Assembly (NCBI GenBank): GCA_965247975.1
Contig: OZ252050.1
Location: forward strand, 372,001-436,000
Length of the DNA: 64,000 nucleotides
Direction: 5' to 3'
DNA from: Taishania sp965247975
GTDB taxonomy: Bacteria; Bacteroidota; Bacteroidia; Flavobacteriales_D; Crocinitomicaceae
How positions within the stretch are numbered: position 1 is the first letter of the stretch; the number at the start of each line of letters is the position of its first letter. The notes beneath the pieces are model-generated. The model ran no database searches. It was given only the letters and a program-made list of their open reading frames with translations, and was not told where the DNA came from. A program made the translations under genes and the position numbers. Of this stretch, positions 7,672-16,643 are shown piece after piece.

Positions 7672-9656
7672 TGACCAAGTCTTTGAAAGATTCGTGATAC
7701 ATAGGATGTAACTTCTTTGAATTTGGTGCTTGCATCAGTCAGTGTTAAATAGAGAGGGGATTTTGCATCACCCTTTATTAATTCACTCCAATTTGTCGTG
7801 CTTCGTTTCATTTCAGTAGCTTTTGCCCGCGCTTTTGCAATTGCCCCTCCTCCGGCGTTGTATGCGGCAAAGGTCATACTTTTATAATCCTTTTGGTTAC
7901 TGAAATCGTCAGGCTTAAGTCCTGCAATTTCATTTTGCCGCTTTAACACTTTTGCCGCAATCAGCAAGGTTTTTTTCGGATCTTTTAAATCGGCCACTGT
8001 GCCACCAACTTCAGATGCGGTATTTTTTTTAATCTGAGCGATTCCATAAATGCTTGGTCCGTCATTGATTTTTTCGTCGGTAAGATCAAGATCTCCACTT
8101 TCCTGTCCAACCAGTGCTTTCAGCTCTGCTGGTGTTATTTTTATTTCCTGAAGGGTTTTCATTAACTCCTCAGAACCTGTGAATTCACTGTCATACTTGT
8201 GCCAGTTCTCAGTGGCTGTTTTTATTAATTTTTCCATAGCCTTCACGCTATCCATAGCTTCTATTACTTTCAGTCTTCTATCGGAATGAACGTATTCTGA
8301 ATCTGGTGTTTTTTTAAGTTGCTCATCCGTTTTAATTTTATCAGCTTTCAATGCGGTGAGTTTATCCGTGTATTGTTTAGGCTTGGTTTTTAGGGGTGCC
8401 AAATATTCTTCAGTTTTCTTGATCTCTTTATCAATATCAGCGATACGTTTTTCTTTTCTAGAAGTAAGGCCTGCCTGAGCATCGGCTTTTTGTGCTTCTA
8501 AGGTTTCCAATTTTAAACTTTTGACATCTTTTACTTTAGGCCCATTGTCTTTTTGCCACTGTTCGAGAGGCGATAGCTTTGGTTGAGAGTCTTCCGTTTT
8601 CGCGGAATCAGGGACTACACCTAAATTTTCCAGTTCCCCAACTTCGACACTACTTTTAGACTTTCCATCACACTTAGACACTCTTAATCCCGATTTCAAT
8701 CGAGGCAATATATTTCCACCAAGGGTCTTTGCTCCTGTTAATAAGCGTTGTAACAATCCTAAACTTGATTTATTAGCATCTTGTTCAAGTTGGGTCTCGC
8801 TTCCTTTAGACTCAGATTCTGCTCCATTTTGCTGTATTGTATGGGTTAACTCATGTGCCAAAAGCATGTCTCCTTCTGGAGTGCCCGGGTTGTATTTTCC
8901 TTTATTAAAAAAAACATCTTGACCGTGTGCAAATGCTTGTGCATTTATATCTGAGCTCATTGAAGCGGCTTCTGAATCGGTATGAATATTTACATTGTTG
9001 AAGGTTGTGCCAAATGCTCCTTCCATTCGAGATTTAGTAGAAGAATCCAGTGGGTTTCCATTTCCTTTTTTGGAATTTAAGCGTGATTCAAAAGTAGTAT
9101 TATTTGTTTTGGACGGAGCTTGTTGAAGCTCTTTAGTTTGTACTTCATCATCCTCTTTTTTTTGTATATTATTGGAAAGATCCTTTTCCTCCACTTTCTG
9201 AACTGATTCTTCTTGTTCCGCCTTTTGCACAGGTTCTTCTTCACTCATTTTTTGAACCGCTTCCTCTTCCTCCATTTTTTGAACAGGTTCTTCTTCCTCA
9301 GCTTTTTGAATAGGCTCTTCCTCATTTTTCTTTTGCGCCTCGTCTTCTGCAGCGGCTTTTTGTAAAGGTTCTTCTTCTGAAGTAGCTGTCCGTTGAACTA
9401 ATGGCGTTATTTGATTCGCTAAAGGTTTTTGTTGAATTTCATCTTCTGTTCCTTTTTTCTGAACACGATCCGAATTGGTATGTGAAACAACTTGGTTAGC
9501 AACATGATCCGCTTCTTGTTCATATTTATCGTTCGATTCACCTATTTTTAATTTGCGCTGAACCTTCGGGGCAATAAACATTCCATTCGCTTTAGGCGTA
9601 TCCGAATCTTTTCTGAATTCTCTTCTTCTCATAGCCAAGTTTTTACCATTCAACAA
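7668..9656 (-). CDS. DUF4157 protein with C-terminal lytic transglycosylase (SLT) domain, putative eCIS effector
   Basis: 662 aa. The N-terminus has the K-x-Y-E-Q-E-A-D motif (about 32-42). A Glu-rich linker of repeated E-E-E-P-V-Q-K units (about 85-165) comes next, then a DUF4157 domain with HELTH at 268-272. A helical section spans about 370-490. Residues about 505-630 look like a goose-type/SLT lysozyme fold: V-G-Q-E-S-G-D with candidate catalytic Glu519, G-I-A-Q-I-K, and A-A-Y-N-A-G-G-G-A. Such domains cleave the MurNAc-GlcNAc bond of peptidoglycan. Its start overlaps the tape-measure gene by 14 nt. It may be a cargo toxin against bacterial walls, or a wall-remodelling enzyme for particle release or anchoring. 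Confidence 0.8.
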   Translation of the reverse strand: MLNGKNLAMRRREFRKDSDTPKANGMFIAPKVQRKLKIGESNDKYEQEADHVANQVVSHTNSDRVQKKGTEDEIQQKPLANQITPLVQRTATSEEEPLQKAAAEDEAQKKNEEEPIQKAEEEEPVQKMEEEEAVQKMSEEEPVQKAEQEESVQKVEEKDLSNNIQKKEDDEVQTKELQQAPSKTNNTTFESRLNSKKGNGNPLDSSTKSRMEGAFGTTFNNVNIHTDSEAASMSSDINAQAFAHGQDVFFNKGKYNPGTPEGDMLLAHELTHTIQQNGAESESKGSETQLEQDANKSSLGLLQRLLTGAKTLGGNILPRLKSGLRVSKCDGKSKSSVEVGELENLGVVPDSAKTEDSQPKLSPLEQWQKDNGPKVKDVKSLKLETLEAQKADAQAGLTSRKEKRIADIDKEIKKTEEYLAPLKTKPKQYTDKLTALKADKIKTDEQLKKTPDSEYVHSDRRLKVIEAMDSVKAMEKLIKTATENWHKYDSEFTGSEELMKTLQEIKITPAELKALVGQESGDLDLTDEKINDGPSIYGIAQIKKNTASEVGGTVADLKDPKKTLLIAAKVLKRQNEIAGLKPDDFSNQKDYKSMTFAAYNAGGGAIAKARAKATEMKRSTTNWSELIKGDAKSPLYLTLTDASTKFKEVTSYVSRIFQRLGQ

Positions 9657-11874
9657 AAATCAATTCCTTTTTCCAAGGAAGTTTGACCATATTTATGCTC
9701 CAAGGAAGTGAATCCATCAACAAATCAAAAGGTTTCTTTTCCATTTTCAAGCGATCTGTTTTTTCTCCTCGAATTACTTTCCCGTTTCGTTTTAAAAATT
9801 CATTTTGTAGAAGTTCAACGGACGAAGAACTCATTTTTTTCCAATGCTCTTTGACAGCATTTAACACGAGGTGAGCTTCTTTCATTTCTTCTTCCGAAAG
9901 AATAATGTCTTTTTTAGTCACAAAATTCAGTGGAAGATTACACAAGTATTTTTCAAATATTAAGTGGTGTTCAAGTACTTGTTGATTACCAGTAGCCAAG
10001 AAATGAAGTAAATGTATTGCCCGATCTTGCTCGATGAGTGCATTTTCTTCGTTTAGGTATTTTACGTTTTTAAACAGGGAAACTAAAAATGGATGTACGA
10101 GAATAAGTCCACCATTTTCTGCTAAAAAATCCTGCTCGGTATATTTTTCATTTATTGTTTTTGATGTTTCCATTGAACTCTCTAATGTACAAAAAAGGAT
10201 GTTCATTTCTTCATTTTCGGTTGACATTAAATGTGATTCAGCTCTTAATCTAACATCCTTTGCATCTTCTAAAGCTGGAACTTGGCCCATGTGTTCAGTG
10301 TTCAATTCTTTGGAATTGGCTAAGTGTGATTGCTCGATTTCTAATTGCTTTGTTGTATCGCTATTTGTTGAATTTGGATTCGATGTTCCCAGAATATCTT
10401 GTTCTGGCTTCGTCGCATTGGAATTCTCTATTTGTGATTGCTTGATTTCCAATTTCTTATTTGAATCGCTGTTCGATGAATATGGCTCCGATACTTCGTG
10501 AGTATCTTTTTCTAGCTTCAACGATATGGAATTCTCAACGAGCAATGATTCCGTTTTTAATGGAATTTCTTCCTTGCTTTCCTCCGAAGTTGATTTTTCT
10601 TTTTTAGTAATATCCTGATGGTGCAACGAAGATTCAATTTGCTCATTTAACACCTTAATATCTATTGTTTCATCGGTGTATCGAAGGTTTTCTAAAAGAT
10701 CTGGAGACTCGTTAATTTGTTCGTTTGGCGTTTCGACCTTAGAATCAACACTATTGTAAGAAGAGACTGTTAGTTGATCATCCTCTTCTTTTAATGTCGA
10801 AAACTCTTCTAATTTACTGCGCAAAACACGAAGCGTTTCATCTTCTAAAATCCCGTTGTCCTTATTGAAAACGATTTTTTTAATTTGTTCTGATTCCAGT
10901 TTCATAGCAAATAATTTCGCTAATGAAATTTCGATTGATTTTAATGATCTATCGGAAGTTGATTTTCCTTGACTAAAGGCAGAAATTAAGCTTACTGTTT
11001 TAAAAATTTGTGCGACTGTCACTTCTGGTTCTTTAAAAATCAAAGCAGGGTTTTTACATAACATTTGAAAGCATTGAATTTCGAAATTGTCTACAATTAA
11101 ATCGTTCCTGCGATAAATGGATGTTAATAGAATTAATGTTGTTTCTGCTGTTTTCGTCCGATAATTCCCTATTAATTGCTTATATAAATCAAAGGAAAAA
11201 TTGCTTTCCATTGAATTCACTCCTCTCAATTCTGATAGAATAATAGTTGCCAATTGCCAATTAAATTTCAAGCTGAATTGACTGACTAAGCGTTTGAAGC
11301 TCGTTAAATTTTCGATAATTGATTTGAACGCTTTTACAATTAACTCAGGTTCTGTTCGGAAAAGCACGAGTAATGCTGCTTCTTCTATGATGGATGAAAA
11401 TTCGTCGTTTGTTGCAATCCACCACGGTTTATTGCCTGACTCCAAAAAGTAAATGAACGATTGAATTGTACGATGACTTTTATTCAATATTTTGCCAGGA
11501 ACTTCTGGAGAAAAATAAAAATTTTCATCGATATTTGAATGAACAGGAGTGGAACCATTTTCCTTCGAACTCACTTTTTGATTAACCATTGGAGTAAGTA
11601 GTTTATCCAATGTTCGATTCATTTCATCATGGATAAGGAATTGAGAATGTGCATCAATATGATCTACAGCCAACTCAAAGGTTAATGAATTTAATTCGAC
11701 TATTTGATCCGAAAAGTGTTCGTCCACTTTTGTGAAATACTCTGACAATGCATTTGTCAAAACGTCACGAATCCATTGGTTCGAATTATTTTTGATTTCA
11801 TTCGCTGTTTCCAGGGTATTTACTTCTATGTCAACAGTTAACTTATGGATGATATGTGAAGTTCTAGTATTCAT
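9643..11874 (-). CDS. Contractile injection system tape measure protein (Pvc14-like)
   Basis: 743 aa. The ends match the family annotated as CIS tape measure protein. The N-terminus (I-I-H-K-L-T-V-D-I-E and the next 90 residues) has the typical start. The last 160 residues contain N-G-G-L-I-L-V-H-P-F-L, R-A-I-H-L-L-H-F-L-A-T-G, and end L-P-W-K-K-E-L-I-F-V-E-W. The centre (about 380-540) is low-complexity, Glu/Ser/Asn-rich and partly repeated, as expected for a part whose length sets tube length. The tape measure lies in the tube lumen during assembly. It follows the PKD gene by 2 nt. Confidence 0.8.
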   Translation of the reverse strand: MNTRTSHIIHKLTVDIEVNTLETANEIKNNSNQWIRDVLTNALSEYFTKVDEHFSDQIVELNSLTFELAVDHIDAHSQFLIHDEMNRTLDKLLTPMVNQKVSSKENGSTPVHSNIDENFYFSPEVPGKILNKSHRTIQSFIYFLESGNKPWWIATNDEFSSIIEEAALLVLFRTEPELIVKAFKSIIENLTSFKRLVSQFSLKFNWQLATIILSELRGVNSMESNFSFDLYKQLIGNYRTKTAETTLILLTSIYRRNDLIVDNFEIQCFQMLCKNPALIFKEPEVTVAQIFKTVSLISAFSQGKSTSDRSLKSIEISLAKLFAMKLESEQIKKIVFNKDNGILEDETLRVLRSKLEEFSTLKEEDDQLTVSSYNSVDSKVETPNEQINESPDLLENLRYTDETIDIKVLNEQIESSLHHQDITKKEKSTSEESKEEIPLKTESLLVENSISLKLEKDTHEVSEPYSSNSDSNKKLEIKQSQIENSNATKPEQDILGTSNPNSTNSDTTKQLEIEQSHLANSKELNTEHMGQVPALEDAKDVRLRAESHLMSTENEEMNILFCTLESSMETSKTINEKYTEQDFLAENGGLILVHPFLVSLFKNVKYLNEENALIEQDRAIHLLHFLATGNQQVLEHHLIFEKYLCNLPLNFVTKKDIILSEEEMKEAHLVLNAVKEHWKKMSSSSVELLQNEFLKRNGKVIRGEKTDRLKMEKKPFDLLMDSLPWSINMVKLPWKKELIFVEW

Positions 11875-11876
11875 TG

Positions 11877-14800
11877 TTAAACATGATCCTCTCTAAAAGC
11901 ATTATTAATAGAATTCATCGGATAGCTCGCTTTTGAATGATTTTTTAATATTTCGCTCAACTCAAAGTTATCCATGTCTTTTAATACACTTAAGTTTAAT
12001 TGTGGAAAAGAGTGTTGTTGATTCGGATTAAAATGTGAATTGATTAGCATTGAAAGGTTGGTCAAATTAACGCCTTGTTCTATTCGTTCGTAGCACCGAA
12101 CTGAATTAACGAATGCCATAAAAGTAATTCTGTAAAGCTCAACTAATAATGCAAAGTCATTCGTTTCTTGGTATCTTGCTTCGAGCATGTCCTTTCTTAA
12201 TTTGACTAACAGAGCATTTACTTTCTTAAAATAAATTCCGTTTTCAGCACTGATAGTTTCTTCAGAAAAATTAGGGATTGCTTTCAACAACGATTTTAAT
12301 TTTTCAGCCGATAGCGCAATGTATTTTTGTTTTGAGTTGAATGTTAGTTTAGCTAATTCATCACTTAGTTCAACAATTCGATTTTTTGTTTTTTCAACGC
12401 ATTCATTATCACCTGTAGTTGGTTTTGAATTGTTATCTATTCGATTTGAATTAATTGGGACATCTATTAAAGCATCCTTTGGATTCTGAGAAGGTAAAGG
12501 TACCCTTAAAGTCAACTCCTTTTCACCACATTTGTTCGTAACACGAAGAAATATGGTCGGAATTTTAATTAACTCATTGTTTTTGAGTAAATCAAATGGT
12601 ATAGCTAATCGATCACCAGTCGACTCCAAGATGCTCTGACTATTTGGATTGTCATCAACGCAAAGTTTCCATTGTGAGGATTCAATAGTTGTACCTTCTG
12701 GAAAGTCAAGTGAGCAAAGATATGCTGTACTAGTTGAAGACATGATTATTGACCCTTCTGGTCCATCAACAATCGTGAAATTATATTGAAGTATACCATT
12801 TATTGTAACTGAATGAACTCCTAAAGAAAGCAATGAAGGAGTGAAAGAAGGAGGATTTGAGTCAACTACAACATTATCAATTGCTAATATTGTATTCTTG
12901 CTGAAATTGCTTATTTCAAAAAGAACTGGAGTATTATCTTTGATACAAAAAGTCGTGTCTTTCAGTGTCGCTGTCGGTGATTTAGTAATTGGCAAGACAT
13001 AATCTTCTGTAATTTGCGTTGAGCCACAACTGTTTGTAACAATTACAAGAATATTTAGAATATCACCACCATTTAAATCGCTAAACGCTGATAATGGAAT
13101 GATTGGTTCTGCCTCGTTAATAGTAATAATTCCATTGGTGCCAAAAGAGTCGATTCCACCTTTAATGGAACTAACTTTAATATTGGGCGAAGTGATCTGC
13201 CACATAAAACTTTCTGCATTTTCGGCTGAGACAAATAATTTAATCGAATTTTCTATTCGTGTGATTGAAATTTTAGCTAAAATCTCTGGAAGAGGCAAAA
13301 CAGTCACTGTTTGAATGAGATTTCCATTAAAAAATAATTCGTGGTCACCAGGTCCAGCCTGATTTGGGCTAAATCGTTGGAAATCTGCACTTACTCCTGT
13401 GCCAGTGATTACTGGATTTGCATCCACAGGACTAATTTCGAAATGAATATCTTCAGCATTTTCGCAATATGGTCCAGGATCAATGTTCACCGTTATTTCT
13501 TCAAATTGTATTTCCAATGAAACTGTTGTTGGACAAATTCCTGCTTGAGCCGTAACAGTGAGCGTTACGTTGAATGCAACTGCTTCGTTAGATAAAGCAT
13601 ATTGATGGGTAGGATTTCTTTCTGTACTTGCACTGCCATCACCAAAGTCCCACAAATAGGTCAAAGAACTGTGATTGTCTCCAACAGTTGAGAACTTCAT
13701 GAGACGTTTGCCCATTTGTGAATTTGAAGTGCCAATGCTTACACTGGGTTGTTTGCTTACAAGGAGCTGAATGTTTGTTTTTTCATTGTCAACTCTAAAG
13801 CTGATACGTGTGCCAAGAAGTTCCGCAGGAAACAAACCACCATCAATGTGTAATAAATTGCCTTCAATGATGACTCCTGGTATTGCATCCTCCACCGTGA
13901 TTTTTCCATCTTCTGGGAATACCGTAAAAGTTAATTCCTGATTCGTTGAATCAATGCAATAAGCATCTGTTGGTAAAGAAAGTTCAACAGGTTTTTTAGG
14001 TAAAACGAAATTTACTGTTTCACAATCACCACAACACAGATAAGGCAATGTGAAATCAGCAATTACTGTCCCTTTTGGGATTAATTGTGAGGCTCTTTTA
14101 CTTAAAGAATTGCCTTCAAAACGAGATCTTATTGAAGAAATTGAAATTGATTCTTGATTAGATAAATATAGGTCTCTGTTAAGATATACCATTACAAATG
14201 TTTGTCCGGGCCCAACTCCTGCTTTGTGCTCCAAACCTGTATTGTTTGCAACGAATTTGTTGAAATCTAGTTTGTCTAATACAGATTGTTTGCGTGACTC
14301 AACTTCTGAAAGCAACGACTGAAGTTTTCGCGCGCTGCAGCAGATGGTGGTCAATTGGTTTATTAGTAACGCTACAATTCCTCTTGTATCATTGCTAACT
14401 TTAATTAAAAAATTCTCATTGGTGGATCGATAATTACCTTGAAGTTGTTTTGTATAACTGCAAAGTTTGATTATTTCAGCATTATATTCTTCAAAAGTAG
14501 TTTCGTTAATGTTTTCAACACCATCCGGGATTAAATTTCCGAGCTTGGTCAAAGAAAAAATAATTTTCATGGGTAGTGTAATGGTGCTTGTAGCAATCGG
14601 AGTTTCCCAATCTTTGATGATATTATCCGAATTATTTAAAGCAATATCCATGGCCTGAGCGTAGTCTCCTTTCGTTTGAACGAGGGCTTCGGCAATCAAT
14701 GCACCAACTGAATCCGGATCGTTGTTAAGTTCTGCTTCAACACGGTCACTGTACTTTACCATTCGTTTTTCTGGACCTACTAATCTTGGTGAAGAAGTCA

Positions 14801-16631
14801 TTTGATTTGGAGTCTGCACCGTTGAAATCGAAGATTTATTCGTCGTGCTTTTGTTTGTTGTCGATTCTTTTGCTTGAACAGCTGTAATTTTATCGCTAGT
14901 CAGTGCTCTTGTCGATGGATTTCTTACGATGTCATAATATACATCTTCTTTCAAATTTGCTCCTTGATTCTTTGTGCTAAAGCTGGAGAGTATTCGCGTG
15001 ACTTCTGAAGAAATACATTCTTGTTCTGATGCCCACGCTTTGAGGAGAACTTCCAAATCTCGGTAAGAACATTTGTATTGATCACTCAAAAGTTCATCAA
15101 TTTCTTCAATGCTAATTCCCAAAACTTTCACATCAAAAGGAAGGCTGAATGTATTTTTTTGTTCCAACACCAATGCGAGCGCATCATCATAAAGTAATCC
15201 TTGATGCCCTTCAATTCTAAAAAAATTGTAAGCATCTATTGAATAATTCAGCGGATTTGCAATGGGCAAGATAGTTGGGAAATTGATTGCTTGTGGATAG
15301 CCTAAAATGGACAAGTATTGATTGTGATTTCGTTTATCAAAATCCCAATTTTTTATCAAATTTTGCGAAAAATTATAGTAAAAAGGCACTGCTCTTTTCC
15401 CTAAAGGCACAGCCACTGTTGAAGGAGTAATCTTTAGGATATCATTCTCAAAGAATCTTCTGCTTCTATAATTTAGACACATGGATTCAAGTCGTTTAAC
15501 GAGTGTTTTGAATTGATCGTTTCCATCACTTGATTCTAAAATGGGTGATTTGTAAAATGTATGTCTATAAGTGTTGATGTAACTATCATTGGTCACTTTT
15601 CTTTGTTTGGCAAATGGATTCCCAAGCATTAAGTGTTTTGGAAAAGCGTTAATATTTGGACAACAAAATTGATTTTTGTTTAGAAATGCAAACTTAAGTT
15701 CATGATAAGTATCTACTAAATCTTTTAGAAAATCATATCGATATTGGAAAAACACGATGGAATCATAACTACGACTGAAGACACTATTCATAGTTGTAAT
15801 GACAGTAGACAATGCTTCACGATGTTCTCGTCCTGCAAGCAAAGTTCTGAACGCATTGGACAACGGAGAAACTGTTGCATTGAGTTTTCCAGTGTGATAA
15901 AGCTTTGCTAATTCGTTCGCATTTACGGTATTGTTTTTATTTAGAATCACACGAGGAACATGGATGTTATTTTGATCTAAATATCCTTCTAGAACACTTT
16001 GAGCATTAAATAAATTATCAAATCGTGTTATCTTGGATATTTCAGTTTCATCAATCAATAAAACCCTAAGTTTGTTGACTTGTTCGATTCCTTGATTTTC
16101 ACAATCGACTCCAACACAATTATCTTGTTCTTTTGAGTAACTTTCGATGTAGAGCAGAACAACCTTTGCGTCGAGATTTGATAGCGAACTCAAGGGAGTT
16201 GCTCCAAGTATACTTTCGCCATCAGGAATTAATTCTAAGAGAGGTAAAATAGTAAAGGGACTGCCTGAGATGCTATCGAATTGAGGATCATAATTCACTT
16301 TCTCTCCCGTATATTCGCGGTAATGCGTGAAAAGCATATTATCTGCAAGAACGGTTTGAGCTTTGTTTTGTGCATCTAAAATGGTGCGTTGAAAATGAAC
16401 TAAATCTCCATCGGTGGTTATTCCAGCTCCTTTAGAAATGGTGATGTTATTGTTTGTTGAGGTTGAAACCTCGAATCCACACACAACGCCGACGCCACTA
16501 AGACAAATTCTGGACAAACGATCTTGCTCATCGAAATAATTTAAAAATTCATTTAGTTGTTTTTCTGTAAGAACTTGATCTTTTGCAAAAGCATGAAAAG
16601 ACTTTGTTATATTGGTTAGTTTGTGTTCCAT
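11877..16631 (-). CDS. 1584-aa PKD-domain protein of the eCIS, putative tail-fibre or baseplate-periphery component
   Basis: The first 90 residues (F-x-x-D-Q-V-L-T-E-K-Q-L-N and G-V-G-V-V-C-G-F) look like the N-terminal attachment module of phage/CIS appendage proteins. Residues about 100-700 are a large unknown region. Several Ig-like beta modules follow, one a clear PKD domain (about 945-1040, W-D-F-G-D-G-S at 994). The last 180 residues are helical. PKD domains are surface-exposed binding modules. It lies between the baseplate and tape-measure genes where Pvc13 fibres occur in PVC operons. No signal peptide is seen, as expected for an eCIS part assembled in the cytoplasm. Role is inferred from position and domain type. 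Confidence 0.65.
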   Translation of the reverse strand: MEHKLTNITKSFHAFAKDQVLTEKQLNEFLNYFDEQDRLSRICLSGVGVVCGFEVSTSTNNNITISKGAGITTDGDLVHFQRTILDAQNKAQTVLADNMLFTHYREYTGEKVNYDPQFDSISGSPFTILPLLELIPDGESILGATPLSSLSNLDAKVVLLYIESYSKEQDNCVGVDCENQGIEQVNKLRVLLIDETEISKITRFDNLFNAQSVLEGYLDQNNIHVPRVILNKNNTVNANELAKLYHTGKLNATVSPLSNAFRTLLAGREHREALSTVITTMNSVFSRSYDSIVFFQYRYDFLKDLVDTYHELKFAFLNKNQFCCPNINAFPKHLMLGNPFAKQRKVTNDSYINTYRHTFYKSPILESSDGNDQFKTLVKRLESMCLNYRSRRFFENDILKITPSTVAVPLGKRAVPFYYNFSQNLIKNWDFDKRNHNQYLSILGYPQAINFPTILPIANPLNYSIDAYNFFRIEGHQGLLYDDALALVLEQKNTFSLPFDVKVLGISIEEIDELLSDQYKCSYRDLEVLLKAWASEQECISSEVTRILSSFSTKNQGANLKEDVYYDIVRNPSTRALTSDKITAVQAKESTTNKSTTNKSSISTVQTPNQMTSSPRLVGPEKRMVKYSDRVEAELNNDPDSVGALIAEALVQTKGDYAQAMDIALNNSDNIIKDWETPIATSTITLPMKIIFSLTKLGNLIPDGVENINETTFEEYNAEIIKLCSYTKQLQGNYRSTNENFLIKVSNDTRGIVALLINQLTTICCSARKLQSLLSEVESRKQSVLDKLDFNKFVANNTGLEHKAGVGPGQTFVMVYLNRDLYLSNQESISISSIRSRFEGNSLSKRASQLIPKGTVIADFTLPYLCCGDCETVNFVLPKKPVELSLPTDAYCIDSTNQELTFTVFPEDGKITVEDAIPGVIIEGNLLHIDGGLFPAELLGTRISFRVDNEKTNIQLLVSKQPSVSIGTSNSQMGKRLMKFSTVGDNHSSLTYLWDFGDGSASTERNPTHQYALSNEAVAFNVTLTVTAQAGICPTTVSLEIQFEEITVNIDPGPYCENAEDIHFEISPVDANPVITGTGVSADFQRFSPNQAGPGDHELFFNGNLIQTVTVLPLPEILAKISITRIENSIKLFVSAENAESFMWQITSPNIKVSSIKGGIDSFGTNGIITINEAEPIIPLSAFSDLNGGDILNILVIVTNSCGSTQITEDYVLPITKSPTATLKDTTFCIKDNTPVLFEISNFSKNTILAIDNVVVDSNPPSFTPSLLSLGVHSVTINGILQYNFTIVDGPEGSIIMSSTSTAYLCSLDFPEGTTIESSQWKLCVDDNPNSQSILESTGDRLAIPFDLLKNNELIKIPTIFLRVTNKCGEKELTLRVPLPSQNPKDALIDVPINSNRIDNNSKPTTGDNECVEKTKNRIVELSDELAKLTFNSKQKYIALSAEKLKSLLKAIPNFSEETISAENGIYFKKVNALLVKLRKDMLEARYQETNDFALLVELYRITFMAFVNSVRCYERIEQGVNLTNLSMLINSHFNPNQQHSFPQLNLSVLKDMDNFELSEILKNHSKASYPMNSINNAFREDHV

Positions 16632-16643
16632 AACTTTAAAATT

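Noticed and set aside
10034..10501. 155-aa plus-strand frame
   Set aside because: Antisense to the low-complexity middle of the tape-measure gene; no protein features.
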